A stretch of 64,000 nucleotides of DNA from Amyloporia xantha. Taxonomy: Eukaryota; Basidiomycota; Agaricomycetes; Polyporales; Adustoporiaceae. The translations under genes were made by a program, and so were the position numbers. Shown here piece by piece: positions 51,017-63,277 of this stretch. The notes below the pieces were generated by a model. That model made no database searches, had not been told where the DNA came from, and saw nothing but the letters and a program-made list of their open reading frames with translations. Location of the stretch: contig JAYKKR010000009.1 in NCBI GenBank assembly GCA_036971615.1, forward strand, positions 992,001-1,056,000, given 5' to 3'. Within the stretch, counting starts at the first letter, position 1; each line of letters begins with the position of its first letter.

Positions 51017-54000
51017 TCATGGAGTCACGCCTAGTGTATGAAACATAGTATCTAGAGTTTTGAAGGCGACGGGTTTCACCAAGCTGGGTAACGCGACGGA
51101 AAACGGTCAGTATAGATAAATGAAGAAATATTGCAACGTACTATCCGTCAACTCCCGCTTCGAAAGCACGACGTTTGTCTTCTAACGACGACATGCCAGT
51201 CAATGCCAATATTCGAGAAGCATGCGTTTGATTTTCAGAAGAATCAGCCATATCATTGCTCTCACTCCGCATAGTCTCAATGGACCGCATTTGGGTTGTT
51301 GCACCGACGCCTGGGAAGAGATGAGACTCGGAGACACTATTTCTGGAATGATGACTCACCATCAAGGACGGGCATAGAAAGGTCCACAAGAACAACACTA
51401 AATCGAAACAAGCGTCAACAAGTGAAAGGCACAGGTAATATAAGAGCGTACTCAAAGCGGCCGTCGGACTCGAATATTCGCACACCTTCCTGGCCATCGA
51501 CGGCTTCACGGAAATCATATCCCTGAAATGTAATTGGTTTGTAGTGCTGCAAGCGAATGACAACAAGCGCACCTTATTCGTGAGCCATTTGACTCTGCAT
51601 ACAGAGCGATCAGTACGTGGTCCTGATGCTATAGAATATCGAAACGCACAGCAAATTCCTCAAAATACTATTGTCTTCGATCACGAGCACTCGTAAGGGT
51701 CCCTGCACACCTAGAGTGCCAATAGACGACTTCAGAAGCGTGCCTCCAGGGCCAATCGGGATTGTAGGGCTGGCTGAACTCGATGGATCAGGCGAATAGA
51801 AAACTTCTGGCTCTACAGTCTCTCGTTGTGTTGCCAGCGCCGTGGACGACATGCTTGGATGTACCGTCACGGCCCGCTGACCAAGCATAGGTCTAGGACG
51901 ATGAATTTTGTGTCCAACATCTTCGGATGTGCGACGAGGTATGTTGTCGTAACTTGGGCGGGTATCCTCTGCCGCAAATAAGCCAGAATTCATAGCCTGA
52001 GGGGAGTCTGACCGAGCAAGTTTCGCTCGTGATGTCCGCGCGATATTGAGCACGTGCAGGCACATTTTGAGAGCGTTGTACAATCGAACAGGGCCAACGG
52101 GCTTGTAGACTATGCGACAGAAGCCCCCTATACGCTCGTACTCGCCGACAATGGACATCAGCTTGGGATCTCCACGCACAGAAGAGAGTATGATGAACGG
52201 TTGGTTTCCTTGTTTGGCATCGATCGCCTTTACGACAGGAGCAAGATCATCATTAACGATGGCGATTTCACCTGCGGTATGGTCTGCTGCAAGCGCAAAG
52301 CCCCAACGAGAGACTAAATATGAGATTACGACGCTTCGTAGTAGTTGCACGCCTCGGCGTTCATCGTTGAAGCCAAGTAAGGATATTGTCGGTCGCCTGA
52401 GATGATCATAGACCTTCACGAGCTCTTGGTCTGCAAAAGAGGCCTGTTCGTCTTCCACACCTTCCGCGTCGAAAGTAATCTTGATCTCTGTGCCAACACC
52501 TTCCGCGCTCCAGACATCGACTTTACCGTCTACGCTGCTGGATCGAACAATACTGTTGACAATGGCCAGCCCCAGACCCGTCCCTGTCTGTAATGGGTTT
52601 TCTTGCGAGAAAGGGTGAAACAATTGGTTCTGTAAAATGTTGATTTATATCCTCAATTAGTTTCCAAAATGTCAGAAGTCGTACCTTCAAAAACTGTTGG
52701 CTAATACCCTAGAGGACGTCTCAATGTACCGCAAGATACAGGGTGTTCGGTCAACATACCTTGCCTGTGTCAATGACAGAAAGCTCTATCCGAAATTTGC
52801 CCTTCGGCGTTTCTCCAGTTGGTGGTAATTGACGGAGCATGACATGAACATAGCCATCCTAAATCAAAATCGCGGTGGTCAGTTTCAGGATAAGTGAGAC
52901 AGACTAGACGTCAACGGACAGTTGTGAACTTCAGACTATTACCGAACACGTTCATCAAAACGCGACGTATGCCGCCCTTCTCGCACAAGAAGGACCAGCC
53001 CTGACATCATAAAAATCAGCTTATCCCCGTGCGGTGTCTAGACTGGTCGAAACACTAACACTCTTACTATGTCCGATGTCAATCACAGTCTCGACATGGT
53101 GTGAAGCCGGGCTCGGAAGAACGGTATGGCCATCTTGCTTCGGAGGGGAATATACACTACCGATTTCGGAAGTGAACATTCTTGCCCGATGACCAATCCA
53201 GCAACCTTCAATGGCTTCCTCGACAAGTTGCATCAGATCAACCCTGAAAGAAGTTTAGCCCTTGACAGATACGCTATGCTGCGGTCTGCTACTGACTTGC
53301 TGTGTTGGATGACATGCTCCACGCCGCCCGACTTCGCGTTTCCACTGAGCTTCGTAAAATCGAGCACATGGTTTACCGTCTCAACAAGGGAAGTTCCACA
53401 CGCCTGTACAGTCTGCAAGAAAGATGCCTGACTGTAGTCCAGGGCTGTGTCCGCTAGCAATTCGGCCGACGCCAGAATCTACATGACATGAGGAAAAGAT
53501 GCGAAAGTATATTCCATTGAAATTTCACTTACCCCATGCAACGGAGTTCGTAGCTCATGGGAGATACTGAGCGAGCTGTGATCAGTATCGGCTTCTTCCT
53601 GAAAGCTGTATGACGAACTTTGATATGAACAAACTCTTCGCCTTGTCTGCAAGTATCATCCTGCGTTTCAGCACGGCTGACAGAATGATAACGCCTGTAT
53701 GCAAAATCGGTAAAGCTCCTTACGGTTAGGCCTCGAACTTACCTATTGCCCGTAGGTACGAAAGCTCGTGGCCCTCCAGCTGCGGGAGAGGTTAATAATT
53801 GTCTAGCCGGGCGTGTTTGAAAAACTTACGAAAGGTGTCGTACGCTCGCCTGTGCTATACGCGCACAGCAGTGCAAACGGCTGCTTATCGATGTTGAAGA
53901 TAGGAACCGCTGCGAGAGGTTCGTTCGCCTTCAAAAATTACCATAACCACAGAATAACTACATACCCAGAGCATATTGGATCCTTGTTGGCAGAAAGGGG

Positions 54001-57000
54001 CGCAAAGTAGCAGGAACAATGCCCTCGCAAATCTTACCTTCCGGGTTCTTCACGAAGAAATCCGCGAGCCGTGCATATTCATCTTTACTGAGCGACTTGC
54101 TGCTGGTTCCCGTTCCCGCTTGCCGATCGGCATTGTGCAGCGTGATGGACATGGTGCTTTCAGCGCCAACGTTCTCCAACACGTCAACATGCGATACATC
54201 AAGAACTATGGCTCCTTCGATGTCGAGGGTTCGCTTAACGAGCCTGGCGGCGCGCTCGTATATCTGCTCCATGGACGTGCCGACAAACAGCCCCTTGTCA
54301 ACTTCGGCTTCCTTGTCCAGATCGAGACATTCTCGAGTAAATTGTTCCATCTGAATGTATTAGCTTACACAACCAGCACATCTGCAGAAAAATCCTTACC
54401 GAGCTTTGTATTCGATCCCTGATGCGCAGTTGTATCTGGAAAAATAGTGAGCACAAAGAAAAGACTCCAGTTGCACTAATCACCTTGTCTTTCCATAGCT
54501 CCAGTTCGCGGATAGCGATTTGCTGAGAAGGAATGTGAGAGAAGTATTGATCGGTGAAGAATTCACTTACTGCAAATTCTTTGAGCGTGTGCCTCTGACG
54601 AGGACTGAACTGCGGCCGGGGAGTATCATCGATTATGGACAAGCTATCCAAATGTCAGTAGCATTCTTTGTCTTAACCCACAAAAATCACTCACGCTCCG
54701 ATATTGAAACCCTCCTGCGTTCGTAGTGGGCAGCCGGCGTAAAATCGGATATGAGGGTTGCCCATGACAAGAGGCTAAAGAATGCTATGAATATGGAACT
54801 GTCTGGCATGTAGTGATAACGCACATTTTTTGCGAATCTCCAGTCTTCCTGTGCGTCCAAAACTACGGTGGGTTCGTCGTCACTTTGACATTAACGAATC
54901 AGCACCGTCTGTGATCTGATCTGCATAAATAGTCATTCTTACCGCTGCAAAATCGTGTGGGCATCAAATGAAGTCGTCCTCGGCATAATCTGCGTCCCAA
55001 ATCCCGCTGAATCAAACAAAGCCGTGAGCACCCACCGCTGGGAACAAGACAATCGATCCTACATTCCGACTTGAAGAATCTGGGCACATCAATGAGTCGT
55101 TCAAAGGGGAGTGAATGCACCGAGTCACTCACTCCTCAGTCCCATCCACCAGCGAGATCGTGACGATTTTTGTGTTGAATACGAGCTTCACCAGGTGCGC
55201 TATTCGGTCAAAATTCGGATCACGCCCGGTGCCCCAGATATTGAACCTTAGCGGGAGTACATATATCAGTCTGCAGCATACGTAGCGTAGCACACCACGA
55301 CATACTTGTACAGCGCTCTCCTGCGCTCTAGCTCATCTCGCGGGTTGGGGGGAGCGAGGTATCCCAACTCCGAATACATCTGCTCTTCCTTTGCCGCCCG
55401 CCCGGTCAAATTAACCACAAAGGTCTCGGACGCCGGACGCGTCGACCGCAGCCTGCGCTCATACAAGGACGACGTCGGGAGAGGCGCACTGGTCTGGCGC
55501 GTGAGGCATATCCGGCGTGGCAGCGCAGGCACCGTCACCGGGTCCGTGTCGAACGGCGGCGCAGAGATCTGACGCTCAGGTGGCGGCGGGTGTTCGGCGC
55601 GCGAATGTGCACGGGCAGGCGCACCAGCCATCACTATGCCCTCTGCGTGCAACGGTTCCACTTTCCCGAAATAGTCCTCCTCGAATTCCTCCGAGTTGAA
55701 CTTCACAGGCGCAGTGGCCGGCGGCACGTACGACCCAACCAGGGGAAGGGAATTTTTTCTCCGCTCCTTCTCTTTACCCTTCTGTGGTGCATCTTGCTCG
55801 TTCTCCTCCGGAAGCTCAACAGGCGGCGAATCCGGGGGGCTCTGTTGAATGGCAGGTAACCAATGATCATCAATGTCCTGTGTACCCTGCCAAAAACTAC
55901 TCAAGCGTGTCTTTCGCACGGTATTTGGTGATAGGAGCGGAGAGTCCGGAGGTGGCATAAAGGAAAGATCAGGTGGGTGAGATCCAGGTATGGTTGCAGT
56001 CACGCCTCGCATAGGATCCGTCAGCTCGTGCTCCGGTGAGGGAAGCGCTAGTGGCGCCACCGAGACACGCGCGGCTGCCCAGCGTATGGCCGCGGCTGTT
56101 GTCGTAGCGTCGCTAGTGGGTATTGAGGCATGCTTTGTAGTATCCGACGACGACGTCATATACGAGCTGGACGCTGACGATGGGCGTCGGTCAATGAAGG
56201 AACTTCGTAGACGGTGCGAAAGTGACCCGAGGTTGAATGGGACATTGAGCCGCTTTATTGGTTTCGATGCGTCTTGATCTTGAACCGACGATAATTGGGC
56301 TGCGGGTGCCGAATGGGACCCGTTAGACGTAGCGGTGGACAAGGCATAATCCTCAACGTTCACAGGCCCAGATACATCACACCCTGAGGTATCATCACTG
56401 CAAATGGACTCAGCCACCGATTCGGGGGGAGGTGGATCCACCTCGTGGGAGTCACGCTCGGGTGAGTGGCATATCTGCTCAGACAAGTTACCTAACACAG
56501 ATGCTTGAGAATCAGGACGTGATGCCCTCGGATGGCTTGGAGGGTTCAAGTGTGATCGAGGCGGATGGGGAGTTCTGAGGGGATCCCATCTACCCATTGC
56601 GTATGCACTGATGAAAGTCGCCCAATCATACTCGGTGTCTGTGGTACACTGGTCGTTGTTAGACTGGCTTGTAGATACTTGATCGTCCGCAGGTGGGGAG
56701 TCGAAGGGTGATTGCAACATGTCGACTAAAGGATTGGCGCAAGACGCCCAGCTGGTCAAATGTCGATCAACGGGACATAGCAAATTACGACTTGCCTGGG
56801 TTTGACAGACGTGACGCCTCCGCACGCAGTCCCTCTACCGCAGCATGCGCACGACGATTCATCTCACGGATCGGTGCATCATCTGTGTAGTAAGTCTTCT
56901 GGTGCTCGGACGCATTTGTGACGACACTGAGCTCTCCAGGGACACACGTTGGAGTGACAGCCGTACTGGATGGCTCGCTGGTCGATGCTAGAGAAGAAGA

Positions 57001-57222
57001 GGGCAGCAAACTAGTTCTCTCCTGAGCGGAGGAAGCGGTGGATGGCCTTCTAGGACCGCGATGAGTACCCTTCGTCGGCAATGATATACGAGGGATAGAT
57101 GGTAGAGGGTATGAGACTGAGCTCGCTGAGATCGAAAGAGATATATCTTCGAGAGACAAGCCCGAAACACTGGCGGCTGCTTGGTCAGATTCCCGGTGAT
57201 TGGCCTCTGGAATTCGGTCCAT
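51017..57222 (-). CDS. GAF-containing hybrid histidine kinase
   Basis: A many-exon gene from ATG 57222 to TGA 51017. The N-terminal ~650 residues (57222 to about 55270) are Ser/Pro-rich and probably disordered. Next come GAF-type regions (FNIWGTGRDPNFDRIAHLVKLVFNTKIVTISLVDG; then MEQIYERAARLVKRTLDIEGAIVLDVS). The HisKA H-box is ISHELRTPLHGILASAELLAD (phospho-His, near 53540). The ATPase has VLMNVFGNSLKFT (N box), SVIDTGKGIS (G1) and TGTGLGLAIVNSI (G2). A long linker leads to the receiver: VLVIEDNSILRNLL, VVLVDLSMPVLDG (phospho-Asp near 51390), ILALTGMSS and YLVKPVAFKTL. No TM segment, so a cytosolic sensor feeding a phosphorelay to Ypd1 is expected. Signal unknown. I did not fix every exon edge. 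Confidence 0.9.
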
Positions 57223-57708
57223 CAGACACCGTCCAATTTCAGAAAGACGGTGCCGGGGAGAAAGAGCAAAGCTGGATTCAAATACAGAAAGAGGAGAAGG
57301 GGGTCGACATTGGGCGGCAGGAGGCGAAGTAGGTGGTGCAAATGGAGAGCAGATAGCCAGCGTCTATTTGGCAGGCGCCTAAGTCTAGGGAGCCAGGAAC
57401 GCGTCGCCGGGCGTGACTGGCAATAGCGAGCGACGTCATTCTCATCTCCGATTTCGCTTTCAAACCCAGCGAACCACATCCGCCACTCGCTCACGTGTTA
57501 CCTAAACGACAATTTCTGTGCAGGAGGAACGTTAGAGAATGTCCTGAGAGGACAAAATGACTTCAGACCCGGACTCGGAGAGGTGAGATAACCTTGAAAA
57601 ATGCAGAGTTTTGTGTTGGCCAAATGTTCGATGGAGAAATTGTCACGTTTGGCCACACATCGCGCTTGGGTGTCCGCAACTGTCAATTAATCCATTACAA
57701 GCTCTATG

Positions 57709-60700
57709 CTACACGTTCGCAAATACAAGCATGCTCCACATATACAGCGGCAGGATCACATTGTCGTTCTGCACCGAGAACGCCTCCAGCGCAGACGCGA
57801 GCCCAGCCACCACCGCGTACCGACCGAGCTAGATCCGGCCCGTCAGCTCCACTGCGCCACCCCAGTTCAAACGGCCAACTCACCGAGAAATCCTCCGTGA
57901 ACCCGCACACACGCAGCGCCCATGCACATGCCACAATGGACACCACAAACGCAGCGCTGCCCTCCACCGTCTTCGGGCTCGTCGCCAGCCACCGATGCCG
58001 ACCGAGCCGTTTACCTACAATAGATGCCTGCAACGCGCTCTCGTTTGCAACTCATTCAACAGTGAAAGTGGTCGAAGTAATGCTTACCAACGCGTCACCC
58101 ACCCCTAAAACCAGCGTCCCTGTGTACTGGAGCAATCGCGAGCGTCTTCAGGCGCCCGGGCTTGACGTCAATGCGGTGCCCGAGGATCGGCGAAGCAGAC
58201 TCACCCCTCAAACCAGACAGTGCCCGCACATCCTATGAGCAGGTAGAAGTGGCTCAGGATGGCCGTCCCGCTGTCCTTCTGGTCCAGAAACTCGTTCATG
58301 AAGACATGCACCGATGCGCCGAACGGATACAGTGCGAAATACCGCACGTACTCCGCGAACGTAAACAGCGCAAAGGCCGCACTAAACGCCAGATGCGAGA
58401 ATGCGGGCTAATATTAACAGTGCCGACGTCGAACGATCCCCATAAATATTTCGAATCAACAGAGCTTGACGCCGACCACTTACATCAGCAATTATCCCAG
58501 GTAGGAACATGACCACCGCAAGCGCGTGGAAGAACTTGCGCCGTGCGTTCAGACTGAGCGTCGGGACGTGCTTGTTCGCTGCATCCAACCAGTCCGTCGC
58601 CACATTCGACATGTTCGTCCCGTTCGGCAGGTTCGGCAGCGTCGGGAGATTGGGCAAATTCGCAAAGCTCAATCCGTACGGCCCACCCGCCTCAGGCGGC
58701 GGGGTCGGCGGCGCACTCGGATCGCTCATTTCGGCGCCGTTCGTGCCGTTGGACGTGTTCGAATTCCGCGCCGCGGCCCCCTCGAGCGTGCTGTGATGGT
58801 TCAGGGTCTGCTCGCCCATCACACTCACCACGGTCCTGTGCCGATAGCGCCTCGACCGTGCCAGCTGTCGGTTCCAGCCCGCCACGCTGATGCTGCCCAG
58901 AGCCGCCCAGTACGCCAGAAGCGCCGGCCGACTCCACTGCGTCCTGCCGTCCAGGAGCCAGAACACTGCCCATACCCACGGATCGCGGCTATCCAGGCAC
59001 CATCGCGTCCATAAGCCTACGAGGCCGCCGACGATGAGTACCGTGCCGGCATAGAAGCCCAGCGCGAGCAGGCGGCGGTGCTTTTGCTTCTCCTCGGGAA
59101 AGCGCAGTCGCCGGACGGGCTGCTGGGCGATGTGCCGTGAGAGATAGAGCAGAGGGGAAAGCAGGAAGCCGACGAGGAGAGAGCCTGGTATCAGGGCTAT
59201 CTGGTAGATGAGAAGCGGAGTGGGAAGACGGTATGTCTTAATGAACGGTGTCGTGATCGGCCATATCTATCACAGCGTCAGCACGTGTTGCTGCAATATG
59301 TGAACAAGGAAAGTCGTAACATACCCTGGCAATGGTAAGACTAAGCGCTTCCATGAATAGTACCGTGGCGCCGAGACAGACCACGGCAAGCTCGCCGAGC
59401 GTGAAGCCGTGGTGGGCCATGCGGATGGAGATATAGAGTGAGAACTGAAAAAACAACGAGCAGACGGTGATCTCATAGTAATTGATGTCTAACAAGGTAA
59501 TGTCCTTGAATTTCGGGGTGGTGACATCAGTGACTGTACAAACGTACTTTGCCATATCCCGATTCGCATCTCCGACAGGGCAATCCGCACACAGAGAACC
59601 CATAAGCTCACGGAGATGGCGAAGAGGGAGTAGAGGTACGTGCGCCTGCCCTCCTTCCGTGGGACGGAACTTACCTCGCCCTCAGGCACCTGAACCTTGC
59701 GGCGATGTCGCCCTTCTGTCATCCAGGAAGCGATCACATGGATGATGACAATAGTCGAACAGACCGTTGCTATGTTCACTAAGTTTCGTCGCGAAAGAAC
59801 GAGTGCTTCCAGCGCTGTCAGCGGGTGCTGGGAGTTACTGAGGACTTTGGGCGGTTCTATGAGCCAACTAGGCGGGAGAGGATCCGTGGGCGGCGTGGCA
59901 GCGGCTGCCTTCTCGGCCAAGTAGAGCAGTCCTGCAGACATCAAGGGCCCGGTAATTAATCCAGTTAGCATGCCATCGTCGGCGGAGTCCCTGTTGCCAC
60001 GGAAATGAAGTTAGATAAGTGGATAGATACCGGGGTCACTTTACCTATAGTTTTTGGGAACTGTCATCCATACAAAGCCAAAATAATTACTCCTACTTGA
60101 GCTTGGGGGCGCAATTAGGATACGTCTGCTGTCACGGCCTTCCGCTCCACGAGGTGATGCGGGCCTGTCATCCTGATTAGTTTCCTTTTGGTTGGTATCG
60201 ATTGTCGGTATTTTGTTCCAAGAAAGACGTGTTACGGTGAAATAAGTTATGCATGCAATTATGAGGAGGGCGAGTTCTGATACAGCGAGATGAACATTGT
60301 GATTAGAGCGAGACGCAGAGGAAAGATGTACCTATTGAGATCCACATTTCGGGGGATAGCTTGTCGCGTGCATTCCACATCGCTGGCGAAAAGTGCTCGG
60401 GTGCACAGCCTCTCATTTTGACCGCCACATACACAAGAGATCCAATCAAAAGCGAGGTTTCGATTGTCTGCCGCAGGTCAACGGTGACCTTCCACGTGGT
60501 CCATGTAAGGGGTGAGCGGACATGAAAGTGGAGGAAGCTGGGCATGAGGTGGCGTATATCGTGAGGTGTGTATTTCTGGCGGGAGAAGAGCGACGGAGAC
60601 ATGGGCCGCTGAGGTAAGGACTGGCCATGCTGAAATATTCCATTCGAGATGTGCACGGCTGGAGACCTAGAGCGGGTGAACGTTTTGCGTTCATATAACT

Positions 60701-61139
60701 TGACGGGGCTGTTCTGCCTTGAGTTTCGACCGTTTCGGGGTGAAGCTGGACGGGTACTATGAGCTCTGGCTACAGCCAGGTCTTGCACGTTCCTTGCGCC
60801 ATTTCCAATAGCGTGTTGCGCTCTTGGGCGCCCACGGGACTGCCGCAATCCATCGTCCGTGACATCCGAGTCGTCGCTCGAGCTAACGTCCGACTCTGAA
60901 CTACAATGTATGGAGTCAAGCGGGCCACAACGCAACATAGTCAATGCAGACATACCCTGAAGACCCGGCTTGATAACTAGAGCTCCATTCCGGTGCTTGC
61001 GGTTTCTGAGATGCAGCAAACGTGCCAGAGGTACCCTGGTACCGGCGCGTGGCCGCAGCCTTCCTAGACGAGTCGACGCGCCCAGAAGGCTGTCTGGACG
61101 CGGGCGGAGAAGGCGAGGACGGTGAGCGAGGCAGCGTGA
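57709..61139 (-). CDS. SEC59: dolichol kinase (5' end unresolved)
   Basis: Exons traced from the stop at 57709: 57709-57828, 57884-58027, 58088-58145, 58205-58407, 58484-59266, 59325-59488, 59548-59990, 60045-60276, 60332-60900 and 60956-61139, about 966 residues. The C-terminal catalytic block is diagnostic: EFLDQKDSGTAILSHFYLLIGC, LVLGVGDALASIVGKRLGRHRW and SPKTVEGSAAFV, the CTP-binding region of Sec59-type dolichol kinases. Many hydrophobic helices fit a polytopic ER protein. It makes dolichyl phosphate for N-glycosylation, GPI anchors and mannosylation. The N-terminal ~300 residues are Ser/Arg-rich and a Gly/Asn/Pro segment (FANLPNLPTLPNLPNG) sits mid-protein; both are longer than in yeast. 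The first exon starts mid-codon at an acceptor (61140), so an ATG-bearing exon lies upstream, which I could not place. Confidence 0.88.
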
Positions 61140-61541
61140 CTGAGTCTTGAAGCGAGCGGGAGGCGTTAGATCATCAACACCGCAGAGGTGCTTGCTCGTC
61201 GGAGAGGTCGACGTCGAATGGCCCGCGGCGGTCGCAAAGCCACGATCTTGTGATTTCAATTCACCACGTGGCCTTGTTCATTCCCAACAGCCACCGCCGT
61301 GGCCTTCTTTAAAGTTCGCGCAAGCTCGACCGAGGCCTTTCTCGTCATTATACGCATAGTTGAGCCGACTAGAACACGCAGTGAGAATGCGGGCTGCTGA
61401 GGTGCAGCTTGGCTGTAAATGCGGGTGACCCCGTCCAGTGCGATTGACTTTGCCATGAATCCCCGTTATGGTTTAGCGACCCATCATGAGATGCCACGTG
61501 GGACACGATCGGTATTTACCCCGCGAGCTCGACGCGTCTCC
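61140..61541. other. divergent promoter of dolichol kinase and UNG
   Basis: It should contain the missing first exon of the dolichol kinase (minus) and the promoter of the glycosylase gene (plus). A minus-strand frame with MTRKASVELARTLKKATAVAV (about 61270-61350) is a candidate start, but no donor joins it in phase. Confidence 0.4.
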
Positions 61542-61631
61542 ATGTTCAACGCGTCGACGCGCTCTCTCTCTCAGTCCTCTCACAGACTATTACCACGCGT
61601 CTTTGCCTCTCTTTCTTGTTTCAAACACAAA

Positions 61632-63277
61632 ATGTCTAGCTCTGAACGCGCCGTGTATCTCGAGGACCTCGAAACGCCTTCTGAGGTAAAAACAAAGGCG
61701 GTGCAAAAGATTTCGGAGGAACCAACCACCGGCGCCACTGTGGTATCCAGGGTGGAAGCACAAGTCGCAGTCAGCGAACCAAAAGCACCCGCACCTACTG
61801 CGCTGAAACGACAGAGGACCCTGGCGGACATGTTTTCTGGCGCTGCACCGTCCGCCGGGCGTGCCACGAAGAAAATCAAGGTGGCCGGGTCAAGTTCGTC
61901 CGGGAGCGCTGGCACAGTTCTATCATCCCAGCAATCACTGAATTCCATACCATTCTCGATGTCGACGTTTCAGGAGTCGCTGTCAGATGAAGAACGCAAA
62001 CTGCTCGCGCTCGAGTGTGAAACAATGGGAAAGAGCTGGTCAGTCGCCGTTATGTCACTCTGCTATGCCGTCGTGAACGGGCCTGATGTCAAACGCTGTG
62101 TGTAAGGCTCAAGGTTCTCAAAGACGAAATCCGGAAGTCCTACTTCCTCAAATTGAAGAGCTTCCTGTATGATGCCGGCGTTAAGGGCGCGAATGATAGC
62201 GCTAAATCACTCAAAGTGTATCCCGCGCGTGAGTGGCGTTGTTGTGAACATCATTCGTAAAGCTCCGACCTCACGGATCTTCTGCTATTTCGGATAGCGA
62301 AGAACATCTACGCGTGGTCCAATCTTACTCCCTTGGGACGCGTCAAGGTGGTCATCATCGGCCAGGATCCGTATCACGGTCCCGGACAGGCTCACGGTGA
62401 AGACAGGCTCTTGTATTCAGAGTCATCATGATTGATAGAAGTGACCCGTCCTTTCCAGGGCTGTGCTTCTCTGTTCCTCCAGGGGTCGCCGTTCCGCCGT
62501 CGTTGCGTAATGTGAGCGTTCCAAAATAGCGCTCCGGTCACGTTCGCTTACTGAAGCCGGCGCACAGATCTATGCAGAAATCAAGGCCGAGTATCCAGAG
62601 TTCGACCCTCCTAAACATGGGTGAGTACAGCCCCCGCCACCGTCTTGGTCACGCGTCACTTGCCAGACGCGTCTACGCCGTGCTTTCTTTTTTCTTCCGC
62701 TCACGCCACACCCGCAGCAACCTCACAGCCTGGGCCGAAAACGGCGTGCTGCTGCTGAACACATGTCTCACCGTGAAGGGCGGAGACGCAGGCTCCCACT
62801 CTGGGAAGGGCTGGGAAGAGTTTACCGACAAAGTGGTCGACGTCGTCGACCGATATGGCGGCGCTAATCTCGCGAACCCCTCTGGCGCGGGTGGCCGCGG
62901 TCGAGGCATCGTCTTCCTGGCCTGGGGAGCCTGGGCCGCCAAACGTGTCGCAAAGCTAGACAAGGTCTGTCTTCCACCCGGGGTGGCTTCCCTGCCCGTC
63001 TGAAGTCTTCGCGCATGCTGACGCGTGCGGCCTTCCTCCCGAGCAGAAAAAGCACCTTATCCTGACGAGCGCGGTAAGCCCTGATTTGCTTCGGATACGT
63101 ACTCGGCGACTCGCATGACGCGTGGGGCTCACATAAGCACCATCGCCGCATTGGCAGCATCCGTCACCCTTCAGCGCGAACCGCGGCTTCTTGGGCAACG
63201 GCCACTTCAAAAAGGCAAACGAATGGCTCGAAGAAAAGTACGGCGAGGACGGCCGCGTGGACTGGTGCAAGCTCTAG
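61632..63277 (+). CDS. UNG1: uracil-DNA glycosylase
   Basis: Eight exons (61632-62038, 62107-62228, 62298-62396, 62459-62511, 62568-62620, 62718-62964, 63047-63073, 63158-63277) give 375 residues. Family-1 UDG motifs: [21 protein letters not shown] (catalytic Asp), [19 protein letters not shown], and [17 protein letters not shown] (catalytic His and the minor-groove Leu-loop region). The N-terminus carries a PCNA-like [14 protein letters not shown] box and KKIK basic residues, suiting a nuclear repair role. In the same frame an upstream ATG at 61542 adds 30 residues (MFNASTRSLSQSSHRLLPRV...) rich in Ser/Arg and free of acids, a plausible mitochondrial presequence. Dual isoforms are known for UNG. 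Intron 1 ends in AAG (62106). Confidence 0.94.

Noticed and set aside
57594..58238. Long plus-strand open frame of 214 codons
   Set aside because: It is antisense to the dolichol kinase exons, whose conserved motifs explain the openness.
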